From positions 496,001-560,000 of the forward strand of contig NZ_JAIUIE010000002.1 in NCBI RefSeq assembly GCF_020165495.1: a stretch of DNA of 64,000 nucleotides, given 5' to 3'. A program made the position numbers and the translations under genes. The DNA is from Mesorhizobium sp. BR1-1-16. Lineage in GTDB: Bacteria; Pseudomonadota; Alphaproteobacteria; Rhizobiales; Kaistiaceae. Numbering within the stretch: the first letter of the stretch is position 1; every line of letters starts with the position of its first letter. Positions 52,497-62,422 of this stretch are shown piece by piece. The notes under the pieces are model-generated. The model was not told the origin of the DNA, did no database searches, and saw only the letters and a list, made by a program, of their open reading frames with translations.

Positions 52497-52963
52497 GGGA
52501 TGGTTTCCGCAACAAACGACCCGCCGGAAAACCGGCGCGGGTTGTTCTCGTCTTGTGCGTTGTCCGGCGGATTGGCGGCCGGAAGAGCCACCCGGGCTTT
52601 CACCGGGTCCGAGCGAATGACCGCTTTTAAAGGACAGGCAAGCAACGATGCAATGTCGAATTGGCGTCTCTTGTAAAGCGTCCGGATCATCGATCGATGC
52701 CGTGGCCGATTTGTCATAGTGACGGCTGGACCAGGGGCAGCAAAGCGCTGAAATGCCGGGGCACGGCCAAACGATGTCGCCTCCGGCGACGCTTCGGGTT
52801 AGTCTTTCGGAGGAGGCGGAGTTCTGCCGGCGCGGCTCGGAGCGTGGATCGCGAGGGGTCGATTGCTGTTGCTATACCCGGTATTAACCGCAATCACGCA
52901 TAGCAGGGAGCTGCCGCGATGCGGTCCGGCGATGTTGTTGAACTCGGATAGGTAGGCGTTGCG
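52497..52963. other. Intergenic region between SulP and tamA starts
   Basis: Four hundred and sixty-seven bases between divergent genes. The SulP-proximal 110 bases form the hairpin leader; the remainder holds a small hairpin GTCGC/GCGAC near 52775-52789 and no convincing gene. Promoters for both directions must lie here but no clear consensus pair is visible. Confidence 0.6.
52511..52608 (-). ncRNA. Candidate structured 5' leader RNA of the SulP transporter gene
   Basis: Reading the minus strand toward the SulP ATG, three hairpins occur in order: ACCCGG/CCGGGT (52608-52590), TCCGGC/GCCGGA (52583-52563), and a long stem AACAA-CCC-GCCGG with CCGGC-GGG-TTGTT and a TTTT loop (52546-52511). The ATG is 14 nt further. 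Spacing and closeness suggest regulation of translation or termination. A conserved 'sul1' RNA has been reported upstream of SulP genes in alphaproteobacteria; whether this is a member needs a covariance search. Confidence 0.5.
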
Positions 52964-54940
52964 TTGAAGGATCAGGCGCCCAGAACCAAGGGAAGACAAC
53001 GCCGATCCGCGCATGGCCGGATGGTGGCGCTGACGCTTGTCCTCATAGCCGCCTTCTCGGGCGCCGCGCTCGCGGCCGACGATTCGCCGAGCTTCATGGA
53101 TCGCGTGCGCGGCCTGTTCGGCCAGTCCAAGAGCGAGCCGGTTGTCGATGCGACGCCCTATGCGGTCACGATCGAGGTCGTCGATGCAGGGCGGTCGCTA
53201 CGCGGCACGATCAAGGGCGCTTCAGGCCTGCAGAACCTGCGTCGGTCGCCGCCATCGGGCTCGGCCGGGCTTCTCCGCCGTGCACGCTCGGATTTTGATC
53301 TGCTGACGGCGGCGCTCTATTCACAAGGCTATTATGCCGGCCAGATCGCGATCACGGTTGCCGGCGTTCCTGTTGAAAGCGACGGAGCGCTGGCTGCGAT
53401 CGAGACGGCGCGCAAGGCGGGCCCGGTCCCCGTCACTGTAACTGTGAACCCCGGGCCGATCTTCACCTTCGGTACCGTGCGGCTGCTCGACGCCGACAAG
53501 GAAAAGCCGATCGCCGATGTGCCGACCTTGCGCGAGCTTGGCATCATTCCAGGCCGGACGGCACAATCGACCGCAATCCTCGCCGCTGAGAGCCGGATCA
53601 CCAATTTCTACCGCGACCGGGGCTATGCCTTCGCCAAGATCGTCGACAAGGATGTCGTCGCCGACCATGCGCGGCGCATCGTCGACGTTGATTTCTATGT
53701 GGCGACCGGCCGGCCGGCCACCTTCGGCGCCGTGGCCGTCACCGGCACGGACCGGCTGAAGAAGAGCTTCGTGGAAGACCGCGTCCGCATCATCCCGGGC
53801 GAGATGTTCTCGCAGAAGCGCCTGGCCGATACGCGCCGCTCGCTGCTGAAATATGACGCGATCTCGGGCGTTCGCATCGTCGAGGGCGACAAGGCCGACG
53901 CGCAGGGACGCGTTCCCATCGATATCGAGGTCACCGAGCGCAAGCCGCGCTATGTCGGCTTTGGCGCCAAATATTCGACTTCCGACGGGTCTTCAATCAA
54001 CGCCTATTGGGGTCACCGCAATCTCTTCGGCGGTGCCGAGACGTTGCGGCTCGATGGGCAGGTATCCTGGTATGGCCAGGTGCCGGACTCCGTGCCGGAC
54101 GCCAGCCCCTTCGGCTACAAATTCGCTGCCACCTTCACCAAGCCCGGCATCATTACCACTGCCGACGATCTCGCGGCCGAGGCGGCGGTGCTGCGTGAGG
54201 TGACCGACGCCTATGTCCGCGAGGCGGTGACCGTCAACGCCTCTATCAAGCGGACGATCAGCGATCAGCTTTCTGTTTCCGCCGGCATCGACCTGGAGAC
54301 TTCGAGCGTCCAGGACAGCTACGGCACCAACGACTACAATATTGCCGGCGTGCCGCTTTCGGTCACCTATGACAATACCGACAACCTGCTCGATCCCTCG
54401 CGAGGCATCCGCGCCACCGCAACGGTGGAGCCGTTCGCCTATCTCGGCAACGCCGGCGCCGGCCCGGCCATGGTCAAGGGGCAGATCGCGGCCTATCACG
54501 CGCTCGACGAGGACAAGCGCTACATTCTGGCCGGGCGCATCGCCGCCGGGTCGATCTTCGGCACCGAGCTTTTCGATGTCCCGCCGCAGCGGCGCTTCTA
54601 TGTTGGCGGCGGCGGCACGCTGCGCGGCTTCGACTATCAATCGCAGAGCCCCCACAACGAGCGCGGCGATATCATCGGCGGTCTTTCTTATGTCGCGGCC
54701 TCCGCCGAGGCGCGCATCAAGGTGACCGACACGATCGGTATCGTGCCTTTCGTCGATGTCGGCGCCGCCTCGGCCGGAAGCTCTCCTGATTTCAACGATC
54801 TCGGCGTCGGCGTCGGTCTGGGCCTGCGCTATTACACCGGCGTCGGACCTGTACGCCTCGACGTCGCCGTTCCCGTCGCCAATGAGGGCGACGACCAGGC
54901 CGGCTACGGCGTCTATCTGAGCCTCGGACAGGCCTTCTGA
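52964..54940 (+). CDS. tamA: Autotransporter assembly complex outer-membrane protein TamA (Omp85)
   Basis: The 658-residue outer-membrane protein has a signal peptide (cleavage near 'GAALA-ADD', residue 38), POTRA-like domains (about 65-315: 'VTVTVNPGPIFTFGTVRL', 'ATFGAVAVTGTDRLKKSFVEDRV') and a C-terminal Omp85 beta-barrel ending in Phe ('GVYLSLGQAF'). Barrel landmarks are 'RRFYVGGGGTLRGFDYQ' and 'GPVRLDVAVPV'. The start is TTG at 52964; ATG 53021 would leave a shorter n-region. TamA works with TamB, whose ATG overlaps this stop by one base. Confidence 0.92.
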   Translation: MKDQAPRTKGRQRRSAHGRMVALTLVLIAAFSGAALAADDSPSFMDRVRGLFGQSKSEPVVDATPYAVTIEVVDAGRSLRGTIKGASGLQNLRRSPPSGSAGLLRRARSDFDLLTAALYSQGYYAGQIAITVAGVPVESDGALAAIETARKAGPVPVTVTVNPGPIFTFGTVRLLDADKEKPIADVPTLRELGIIPGRTAQSTAILAAESRITNFYRDRGYAFAKIVDKDVVADHARRIVDVDFYVATGRPATFGAVAVTGTDRLKKSFVEDRVRIIPGEMFSQKRLADTRRSLLKYDAISGVRIVEGDKADAQGRVPIDIEVTERKPRYVGFGAKYSTSDGSSINAYWGHRNLFGGAETLRLDGQVSWYGQVPDSVPDASPFGYKFAATFTKPGIITTADDLAAEAAVLREVTDAYVREAVTVNASIKRTISDQLSVSAGIDLETSSVQDSYGTNDYNIAGVPLSVTYDNTDNLLDPSRGIRATATVEPFAYLGNAGAGPAMVKGQIAAYHALDEDKRYILAGRIAAGSIFGTELFDVPPQRRFYVGGGGTLRGFDYQSQSPHNERGDIIGGLSYVAASAEARIKVTDTIGIVPFVDVGAASAGSSPDFNDLGVGVGLGLRYYTGVGPVRLDVAVPVANEGDDQAGYGVYLSLGQAF

Positions 54941-57900
54941 TGAGGATCGCACGCATCATCATCGCCTGGCTCGGCGTCATCGTGATCGGCCTCGTCATCG
55001 CGCTGGTCGCGGCCTTCGCGTTGATCCAGACGACGCCTGGCAAGCGGATGCTGGCCGATCTGGCGAGTCGGCTCGCGAGCCGAGATGGTTTGACGGTCGA
55101 GATTTCGGATCTGACCGGCTTTGTGCCGACGGATATGCGCGTCGGGCAGATCGCCGTGTCCGATACGCGCGGCCAGTTCGTCGCCCTCGGTGGCCTCGAA
55201 CTCGTCTGGCACCCGCTGTCGTTGCTGAGGGGAACCGTCAATGTCGAGCGTCTCGCCGCCGATCGTGTGGCGCTCGATCGGTTGCCGGTCCTCCCGCCTG
55301 CAGGGCCGGCGACTCCGTCGTCCGGGTCGTCGATCCCGCAATTGCGCGTCGTGCTGGGCAAGCTCCATGTCGGGGAGATCGTGCTTGGCGAACCTGTCGC
55401 CGGCATGGCGGCGCAGCTCAGCCTCGATGCGTCGGCGCGGCTCGTCGACCCGGCGCAGGGCCTCGATCTCGATTTCGCGCTCGAAAGAATTGACGCCCCG
55501 GGGATGCTCCGCGGGTCTATCGGCTATGCGCCGAGCGGCGGAAAGAACGTGCTGGCGCTTGATATCACGGCCTCGGAGCCCGCCGGTGGCCTGGTGGCCC
55601 GACTGGGGCAAATCGAAGGGCTGCCGCCGCTTTCGCTGACCGTGAAGGGTAGCGCGCCGCTCGATGACTGGAATGGCACATTGGCGCTCGATGCCGGCCC
55701 GTCCGGGCAGCTCTCGGGCACGGCCGCCGTTCGCAGCTTGACCGATGGCCGCCGCGTGATGCTCGATCTCGGCGGCACGATCGATGGATTGCTGCCGGCC
55801 AATGTCCGGCCGCTCTTCAGCGGCCACACGGCGCTGATCGGATCAGCTGTCGTCGCTGATGATTTCAAGACCAAGCTCGAAGGGCTCAATCTCACCGCTG
55901 CGGGCTTCGGACTCGCGCTTCTCGGTTCGATCGATCCCGCCCGTGAGACAGCCGACCTCACTTTCGATCTCGTCGGTGGCGACGCCTCGCATTTTGCCGC
56001 GCTCGCCCCGGGAATTGCGTGGAAAGGCTGGCGCCTGAACGCCCATGTGGTCGGGCCCTTCGGCTTGCCGGCCGTTGATGCAACGCTCGCTGCGGAGGAT
56101 GTGTCCGGCCGCGGTTATGCTGCGAACACGCTCAACGTGACCGTCAAGGGAACGCCAGCGGACAATGCGCTTGCCGTGGTAGTCAATGGCGATGTGGCGG
56201 GCATGACGTCCGATCAGCCCAAAGTCGCCGCGGCCCTCGGCACCAGCGCGCGGTTTTCGGCGTCCGGCTCGGTTTCGGCGAACGCCCAGACGCTGACGGC
56301 AGCGACGTTGAACCTCGCGCCGCTCGAACTCGCCTTCGTCGGCACCGCCGGCCCGACCTTCGTGAAGGGCAATTTCAAGCTGCCAAGGCTCGATCTGGCG
56401 GCCTTTGCTTCCTTCACCGACCGCCCGCTGTCCGGCACCGTTTCGCTTGAAGGGGCCATCGACACCGGCAAGGATTTCTCGGCCGTATCGGTCAATATCG
56501 ACGGGACCACGCGCGATGTCAGAGCCGGCATCGATGCGCTCGATGGCTTCCTCGCCGGAACCAGCCGTTTCAAGGGAGCGCTCGCCCGCGCGGCCGATGG
56601 CACGATCGCGGTCAGGGACCTGACGCTGGCCGCCAACGGCCTCGATCTCGCGGTCAATGGCGGCATCGCCAAAGAAACCGCCGATCTGACCGCAACGTTG
56701 ACGCTGGCCGATCTCGGCCGCCTCGATCCGCGCGTCAAGGGTGGCGCCAAGGCCGAGCTGAACTTCACGGGCGGCCTCGCCGCGCTCGGCCTCAAAGGTC
56801 GCGTCGACATTGCCTCGGCCGAAGCGATGGGCAAGCCGATCCGCGACCTCGCCGTCACGCTCGACCTCGCCGACCTGACCGGTCAGCCGCATGGCAGCTT
56901 CGCGCTCGACGGCCGCATTGCCGATCGCCCGGCCAAGGGCAGCGCGCAGTTCGCGACCGAGGCGGACAGCCGCCGCATCGATAATCTCGATCTCTCCGTT
57001 GGCAGCGTTCACGCCACCGGATCGGCCGCGATCGGCGCGAACAGCCTCGTGACCGGCGCTTTCACGGTCGCGGCCGGGAATTTGAGCGACCTTGAGCCTT
57101 TGATCCTGACTGCGATCGGCGGCCGGCTCGACGGCACCGTCGCGCTCGATGCGTCCAACGGGCAGCAGCGGGTGGCCGTCAAGGGCCGCGCACAGAATGT
57201 CACTTTCGCCGGCAATCGGCTCGAGAGCGCCGATATCGACCTCCGCGTTGTCGATCCGGCCGGGACGCCGGTGCTCGATGGCCGCGCGACCCTCGCCGGC
57301 CTCGTCGCGGGCAGCCAGCGTATCGACCATGCGACATTGACGGCCGCAAGCCGTGGCCAGACCACCGACCTGACGCTCGACACCGCCGTGCTCGGGGCGA
57401 CACTGGCCGCGCGGGCCAATATCACGCCGGCCGGAGCCGCGACCCGCATTCGCCTCGACCAGTTGCGCATGGCGCGCGGGTCGACGACCGTCACCCTCTC
57501 GGCGCCGGCGACGATCACGCTGGCTGATGGCGGCGTCGCCATCGACCGCCTGCAGCTTGCGACCGGCGGCGGCGGCGCGACCATCGCCGGACGTGTCGGC
57601 CAGACGCTCGATCTCACCGCCGATATCCGCAGCCTGCCGCTCTCCATCGCCGCGCTGTTAGCGCCCGATCTCGATCCGCGCGGCACCCTCTCCGGAAGCG
57701 CCCGGATTACCGGCTCGGCCACCGCGCCGACCGGCAATTACGATATTCGCGTCGCGGGGCTATCGACAGCGGATCTCGCGACCAAGGGGATCGGTCCGTT
57801 CGAGATCGCGGCGCGCGGCACGCTCGGCGGTGGCAGGGTCAATGTCGACGCGACCATCAATGCGCCGTCGGTTTCGGGCCTCACGGTGCGCGGCTCGGCG

Positions 57901-59244
57901 CCGATCGCCGCTGGCCAGCTCGATCTCCGCGTTGCTGGTGCCATCGATCTCGGCATCGCCAATACGTTCCTCGCCAACCAGGGCGCAACGGTCCGTGGAC
58001 GTGCCACCGTCGACATGGCGCTACGCGGCACCAGCGCGGCGCCCGCAGCGTCCGGGACGATCCGCGTTGCAGGCGCCAGTTTCACCGACAGCGTCAATGG
58101 CGTGACGCTCACCAATATCCAGGCGGTTCTCACCGGCTCCAACAGCCAGATCGTCGTCAGCCAGTTGACGGCCGCGACGCCGCGCGGCGGTTCGCTGAGC
58201 GGCAGCGGCACCATCGGTCTCGATGCGGCGCGCGGCTTCCCGGCCAATGTGCGCATCGAGCTCGACCGCGCCAACATCATCACCAGCGACCTGATGAACC
58301 TCGTGGCGAGCGGCAGGATCACGATTGAAGGTCCGGTCGCGACACGGCCCCGCATCGCCGGCAATATCGACGTCACCAGGCTCGACATCAACATCGCCGA
58401 CCAGCTGCCCGGCGGCGGGCTTGATCCGCTCCAGGTGCGCCACATCAATACCGGCGGCGAGAAGCGGCCCTCGCAAAAGGGCCTGCGCGCCCAGGCGCAG
58501 ACCCGCGCCGCCGCGACAGCAGAACGCACGGCACGCCGCGCGGCGGCACCGCCCGCCTTTATGGCCGATCTCGATCTGACGATTACGGCGCGCAATTCGG
58601 TGTTCGTGCGCGGCATGGGCATCGACGCGGAGTTCGGCGGCAATCTGACCTTGAGTGGCACCACGGCCAATATGGTGACGCTGGGCGGCTTCGAGCTGCG
58701 CCGGGGACGGTTCGATCTTCTCGGCCGCCGCCTCGATTTCACCGAAGGCAAGGTGACGTTCGAGGGCAGCACCGACCCGACGCTCGATTTCACCGCGTCC
58801 ACCACGACCAGCGACGTCACGGCGTCGATCATCGTCACCGGCAGGGCGTCTGCACCGCAGGTGAGCTTCACCTCGAGCCCGGCGCTGGCACAGGACGAAG
58901 TTCTGTCGCGCATTCTGTTCGGCCGGTCGATCTCGACATTGAACGCCAGCCAGGCGCTCCAGGTGGCGCAGGCCGTCGCGCAGTTTTCCGGCGGCGGCCC
59001 CGGCGTGCTCGACAAGGTCCGCCGTTCGCTCGGCGTCGACTCGTTCGATGTCGACGCGACCGGCCAGGTCGGCATCGGCAAACGCCTCAATGACCGCGTC
59101 TATGTTGGCGCGAGGCAAGGGCCGAACGCGTCGTCCGGCAAGGTGACGGTGGATGTCGACGTGACGCGCAATATCCGCCTGCAGGGCGCGGCCGGCGGCG
59201 ACGGCTCGGGCGAACTTGGCATCGGCGCGCAGTGGGACTACTGA
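54940..59244 (+). CDS. tamB: Translocation and assembly module subunit TamB (DUF490/AsmA-like)
   Basis: The 1434-residue protein is anchored by one N-terminal membrane helix (about 5-30, 'IIIAWLGVIVIGLVIALVAAFAL') and spans the periplasm as a long beta-taco/AsmA-like structure. The C-terminal TamB domain is clear: 'GFELRRGRFDLLGRRLDFTEGKVTFEG', 'DEVLSRILFGRSISTLNASQALQVAQAV', 'VDVDVTRNIRLQG', ending in 'WDY'. It partners TamA in outer-membrane protein insertion and, by newer work on AsmA-like proteins, phospholipid transport. It is cotranscribed with tamA. Confidence 0.95.
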   Translation: MRIARIIIAWLGVIVIGLVIALVAAFALIQTTPGKRMLADLASRLASRDGLTVEISDLTGFVPTDMRVGQIAVSDTRGQFVALGGLELVWHPLSLLRGTVNVERLAADRVALDRLPVLPPAGPATPSSGSSIPQLRVVLGKLHVGEIVLGEPVAGMAAQLSLDASARLVDPAQGLDLDFALERIDAPGMLRGSIGYAPSGGKNVLALDITASEPAGGLVARLGQIEGLPPLSLTVKGSAPLDDWNGTLALDAGPSGQLSGTAAVRSLTDGRRVMLDLGGTIDGLLPANVRPLFSGHTALIGSAVVADDFKTKLEGLNLTAAGFGLALLGSIDPARETADLTFDLVGGDASHFAALAPGIAWKGWRLNAHVVGPFGLPAVDATLAAEDVSGRGYAANTLNVTVKGTPADNALAVVVNGDVAGMTSDQPKVAAALGTSARFSASGSVSANAQTLTAATLNLAPLELAFVGTAGPTFVKGNFKLPRLDLAAFASFTDRPLSGTVSLEGAIDTGKDFSAVSVNIDGTTRDVRAGIDALDGFLAGTSRFKGALARAADGTIAVRDLTLAANGLDLAVNGGIAKETADLTATLTLADLGRLDPRVKGGAKAELNFTGGLAALGLKGRVDIASAEAMGKPIRDLAVTLDLADLTGQPHGSFALDGRIADRPAKGSAQFATEADSRRIDNLDLSVGSVHATGSAAIGANSLVTGAFTVAAGNLSDLEPLILTAIGGRLDGTVALDASNGQQRVAVKGRAQNVTFAGNRLESADIDLRVVDPAGTPVLDGRATLAGLVAGSQRIDHATLTAASRGQTTDLTLDTAVLGATLAARANITPAGAATRIRLDQLRMARGSTTVTLSAPATITLADGGVAIDRLQLATGGGGATIAGRVGQTLDLTADIRSLPLSIAALLAPDLDPRGTLSGSARITGSATAPTGNYDIRVAGLSTADLATKGIGPFEIAARGTLGGGRVNVDATINAPSVSGLTVRGSAPIAAGQLDLRVAGAIDLGIANTFLANQGATVRGRATVDMALRGTSAAPAASGTIRVAGASFTDSVNGVTLTNIQAVLTGSNSQIVVSQLTAATPRGGSLSGSGTIGLDAARGFPANVRIELDRANIITSDLMNLVASGRITIEGPVATRPRIAGNIDVTRLDINIADQLPGGGLDPLQVRHINTGGEKRPSQKGLRAQAQTRAAATAERTARRAAAPPAFMADLDLTITARNSVFVRGMGIDAEFGGNLTLSGTTANMVTLGGFELRRGRFDLLGRRLDFTEGKVTFEGSTDPTLDFTASTTTSDVTASIIVTGRASAPQVSFTSSPALAQDEVLSRILFGRSISTLNASQALQVAQAVAQFSGGGPGVLDKVRRSLGVDSFDVDATGQVGIGKRLNDRVYVGARQGPNASSGKVTVDVDVTRNIRLQGAAGGDGSGELGIGAQWDY

Positions 59245-59266
59245 CGGCGGCTAGCGACGGCCGGTC

Positions 59267-60475
59267 TCAGCGAGCCATGAAGCCGATCGCGAACGCGTTG
59301 GCGATGTCGATGAAGAAAGCCGAGACCAGCGGCAGGATGATGAAGGCCCGCGCCGCCGCGCCGTGAACCTTGGTCACCGCGGTCATGTTGGCGATCGCGG
59401 TCGGCGTCGCGCCGAGGCTGATGCCGGTGAAGCCCGAAGCGATGACAGCGGCGAGATAGTCGCGCCCCATCGCAGGGAAGACGACAAAGATGATGTAGGC
59501 GACGGCGGCCAGCGTCTGCAGCGTCAGGATCACGACCAGCGCCGGGCCGAGTTCGCCCAGCGTCCAGAGCTGCATGCTCATCAGCGACATCGCCAGGAAC
59601 ACGTTGAGCGCGAGATCCGAAATCAGCGCCAGCCCCTTGGTGCGTGAAGGCCAGGCGAGCCGCGGCAGAAGGCGCGGCACGAGATTGGTGGCGACGATCG
59701 CGACCAGCAGGCAGACGACGAACATCGGCAGCTTGATGCCCGTCGCTTCGACCGCATCTTCGAGCCCATAGGCGACGAGGATCACGACATTGATCACGAG
59801 GATCGAGCGCAGCAGGCTGACATGGCTGATGTCGTCGCGCTTGTCGGCAGGCTCGGCTGGCAATCCGACGACGGGCGCCGTCTCGCCCACCGGTCCCGAG
59901 AGGCCATGACGCTTGATCAGGAAGCCCGCGATCGGCCCGCCGACAAGGCTTGCGATGACGAGCCCGAGCGTTGCCGTCGCGATCCCGACTTCGAGCAGAT
60001 TGCTGACGCCGAACCGCTCCGAAAGGACGGGCGCCCAGGCGATCGTCGTGCCATGCCCGCCTATCAGCGAGGCGGAGCCGACAAAGGGCGCGAGGCCGGA
60101 TGGCAAGCCCAGCGCGGCGACGCTGCCGGCGGCGATGACGTTCTGGATGACGAGATAGACGAGTGTCAGCACGAGAAGCACGATCAGCGGCCTCCCGCCG
60201 GCGAGGAGATCGGCGAATTTGGCGTTGAGGCCGATGCCGGTGAAGAAATAGAGCAGCAGCATGTCGCGCGCCGCCAGTGTGAAGCTCAGTTCGACGCCGA
60301 AAACCTTGTAGGCGATGAGCGTCGCGAGAGCCGCGATCATGCCGCCCGTCACCGCTTCCGGGATGTTCCAGCGCTGCAGCGGCGTTATCAGCCGGTTGAG
60401 GCTGGAGCCGACGAAGAACACCACGATGGCGATCGTGAAGGTGAGCAGACCGGGAACCTGGATCGCAGTTATCAT
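59267..60475 (-). CDS. gltS: Sodium/glutamate symporter GltS
   Basis: The 402-residue inner-membrane carrier has about ten membrane segments and the two GltS re-entrant repeats, seen as 'GLPSGLAPFVGSASLIGGHGTTIAWAP' and 'IASGFTGISLGATPTAIANMTAVTKVHG'. It takes up glutamate with sodium. It is the third gene of an operon after a transglutaminase-like gene and glutaminase, 40 nt downstream of glsA, so glutamate made by glutaminase and its transport appear linked. Confidence 0.94.
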   Translation of the reverse strand: MITAIQVPGLLTFTIAIVVFFVGSSLNRLITPLQRWNIPEAVTGGMIAALATLIAYKVFGVELSFTLAARDMLLLYFFTGIGLNAKFADLLAGGRPLIVLLVLTLVYLVIQNVIAAGSVAALGLPSGLAPFVGSASLIGGHGTTIAWAPVLSERFGVSNLLEVGIATATLGLVIASLVGGPIAGFLIKRHGLSGPVGETAPVVGLPAEPADKRDDISHVSLLRSILVINVVILVAYGLEDAVEATGIKLPMFVVCLLVAIVATNLVPRLLPRLAWPSRTKGLALISDLALNVFLAMSLMSMQLWTLGELGPALVVILTLQTLAAVAYIIFVVFPAMGRDYLAAVIASGFTGISLGATPTAIANMTAVTKVHGAAARAFIILPLVSAFFIDIANAFAIGFMAR

Positions 60476-60515
60476 CGCTTCGCTCAGCTTTGCGCCCGAG
60501 GGCGCGGCCTAAGGG

Positions 60516-61511
60516 TCATCCGCCCGCGAACGGTGTCGAGGCAAACAGATTGAGGCCAAGCCGCTCGGCCAGGAAGCGCGCAGCGAGCTGACCCTTGACG
60601 CTGTTTCCGGCGCTGTCGAGCCTCGGGCCGAACGTGCCGAGACCGCCCTTGCCGGGCGCTACGGTCACGATGCCCCCGCCGATGCCGCTCTTGCCGGGCA
60701 GACCTACATCGAACAGCCAGTCGCCGGACGTCTCGTAGAGCCCCGAGGTCGCCATGACGGCCAGTGCGTCGCGGCTGCCGCTACTACTGACCACCGTCGC
60801 GCCGGTCAGCGGATGCACGCCGCCATCGGCGAGCGTCGCGCCCATGGCGGCAAGATCCCGCGCCGTGACCTGCAGCGAGCATTGCCGCGTATAGAGCTCG
60901 ACTGCCGCCACCGGATCAGAGCCGAGCCGGCCGAAGGTCGCGAGCAGATGGCCGATCGCCTTGTTGCGCGTGTTGGTGAGGCTGGCCGAACGATAGACCG
61001 CGTCGTTGATCGTGAGTGCCCGCCCGGCGAAACGCTCCAACCCCGCGCGGATGAACCGCCACTTCGCTTCGACGCCGTCGCCGGGAACATGGCTCGTGGT
61101 GGCGATCGCTCCGGCATTGACCATCGGATTGGTCCGGCCTTCAGGTCCGTTCTCGATCGCGGCCAATGCGTTGAAGGGAAGGCCCGTTGCGTTGACGCCG
61201 ATCTCGGCGCGCGCAGCGGCGCTGCCGATGGCGTCGGAAAGCAGCGCGAAGACGAACGGCTTCGAGACGCTCATGATCGCAAAGGCATGATCGGCATCGC
61301 CGGCGGCATGGATGCGCCCGTTGACCCCGACGATGGCGATCCCGAAAAGGTCCGGCGGCATCGCGGCGAGCGCCGGATAGATCTGGATGTTCTCCCCGTT
61401 TCGATCGTCACGAAACGCCCGATGCGCGGCGGCGACGGCATCCTCGACCATGGCCGACGAGGGAAGCCGCCCGGTCGAGACGGGCGTGACGGGATCAGCG
61501 GGACGGTTCAT
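60516..61511 (-). CDS. glsA: Glutaminase
   Basis: The 331-residue serine-dependent beta-lactamase-like glutaminase hydrolyses glutamine to glutamate and ammonia. The catalytic S-x-x-K is in SVSK (81-84). Other family marks are 'INAGAIATTS'-type 'MVNAGAIATTSHVPG', 'YTRQCSLQVTARDLAAMGATLADGG', 'VGLPGKSGIGGGIVTVAPGK' and 'DSAGNSVKG'. The ATG overlaps the stop of the transglutaminase-like gene (ATGA at 61508-61511). Confidence 0.95.
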   Translation of the reverse strand: MNRPADPVTPVSTGRLPSSAMVEDAVAAAHRAFRDDRNGENIQIYPALAAMPPDLFGIAIVGVNGRIHAAGDADHAFAIMSVSKPFVFALLSDAIGSAAARAEIGVNATGLPFNALAAIENGPEGRTNPMVNAGAIATTSHVPGDGVEAKWRFIRAGLERFAGRALTINDAVYRSASLTNTRNKAIGHLLATFGRLGSDPVAAVELYTRQCSLQVTARDLAAMGATLADGGVHPLTGATVVSSSGSRDALAVMATSGLYETSGDWLFDVGLPGKSGIGGGIVTVAPGKGGLGTFGPRLDSAGNSVKGQLAARFLAERLGLNLFASTPFAGG

Positions 61512-62422
61512 GGCACCGCCTCGCCGCCGTGATCCTTGCCGTGAACCGCGCGGCCCGTCACCTGGACGTCAACGGAAAGCCCGGCGAAGTCACCGTCGCC
61601 GCCTATGAATGCCCCGGTGATCGGGCTTGCCTGGCTTGCGATGCGCGTTACGCCGACCCGGATAAGATTGGAACCGGCGACGAGCCCGTTGGTCGGGTCA
61701 TATTCGACCCAGCCCGCGCCGGGCAGGTAGACGCTGCACCACGCATGTGTCGAGCCGCCGCCGCGCGTCTCGCCCGAGAGGTCGTCATAGAGATAGCCGG
61801 TGACGAAGCGGGCTGCGAGGCCGAAGCTTCGGAGCGCCTCGATCATCAGGACGGCGAAGTCGCGGCATGTCCCCGAGCCGAGCGCCAGCGTTTCCGCGGC
61901 GGTCTGCGTGCCTTCCTCATGACGCGCGCCATAGCGGAATTCCGCCCGGATGGCATGGGTCATTGTCTCGATCATGCCGAGTGTGCGGCCTCCGCCCTCG
62001 ACGATAAAGCGTTGCGCCCAGGCGGCGACCGTTCCGGCCGGATCGCCATCGGCTGGCGTCACAAGCGCCGCGAGATCAGGCATCTCCTCGGCTGCGTAGG
62101 CGAAAGGAAAGTCGGTCGCGTCTGGGTCGAGGCTGAAGCGCGGCAGCGGCGGCCCTTCGGGGTGATGCGTGAGATCCAGCGTCGAGACGACCTCGAGATG
62201 GCGGGTCAGCATCGACTGCGGCCATTCGAGCAGGCAGATCGAATTGTTGAACGGGTCGTGCGACCAGTGGATCGACGACGGCTGAGGGTCGATGGCGAGG
62301 CTGGCCCGATGCAGGCGAAGATCGTGGCTGTCGTCCGGCCGCACCATCAAGCGGTGCCGCATCAGGCCGACGGGATTGCGATAGTCGTATCGTGTCGTGT
62401 GGACGATCTCGATCCGTGCCAT
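61508..62422 (-). CDS. Transglutaminase-like cysteine protein (bacterial transglutaminase-like N-terminal domain)
   Basis: The 304-residue protein has a Bact_transglu_N beta domain ('IEIVHTTRYDYRNPVGLMRHRLMVRP', about 1-85) and a transglutaminase core. The catalytic triad is present: Cys186 in 'GSGTCRDFA', His226 in 'STHAWCSVY' and Asp242 in 'EYDPTNG'. ATG 62422 follows GGGCGGGGA. No signal peptide, so cytoplasmic. Such proteins act as peptidases or amidases; here it is translationally coupled to glutaminase and followed by GltS, which suggests glutamine or glutamyl-amide metabolism. Confidence 0.88.
   Translation of the reverse strand: MARIEIVHTTRYDYRNPVGLMRHRLMVRPDDSHDLRLHRASLAIDPQPSSIHWSHDPFNNSICLLEWPQSMLTRHLEVVSTLDLTHHPEGPPLPRFSLDPDATDFPFAYAAEEMPDLAALVTPADGDPAGTVAAWAQRFIVEGGGRTLGMIETMTHAIRAEFRYGARHEEGTQTAAETLALGSGTCRDFAVLMIEALRSFGLAARFVTGYLYDDLSGETRGGGSTHAWCSVYLPGAGWVEYDPTNGLVAGSNLIRVGVTRIASQASPITGAFIGGDGDFAGLSVDVQVTGRAVHGKDHGGEAVP

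Noticed and set aside
54913-55827. 304-codon frame antisense to the start of tamB
   Set aside because: Composition typical of a GC-driven shadow; tamA-tamB coupling supports the sense frame.
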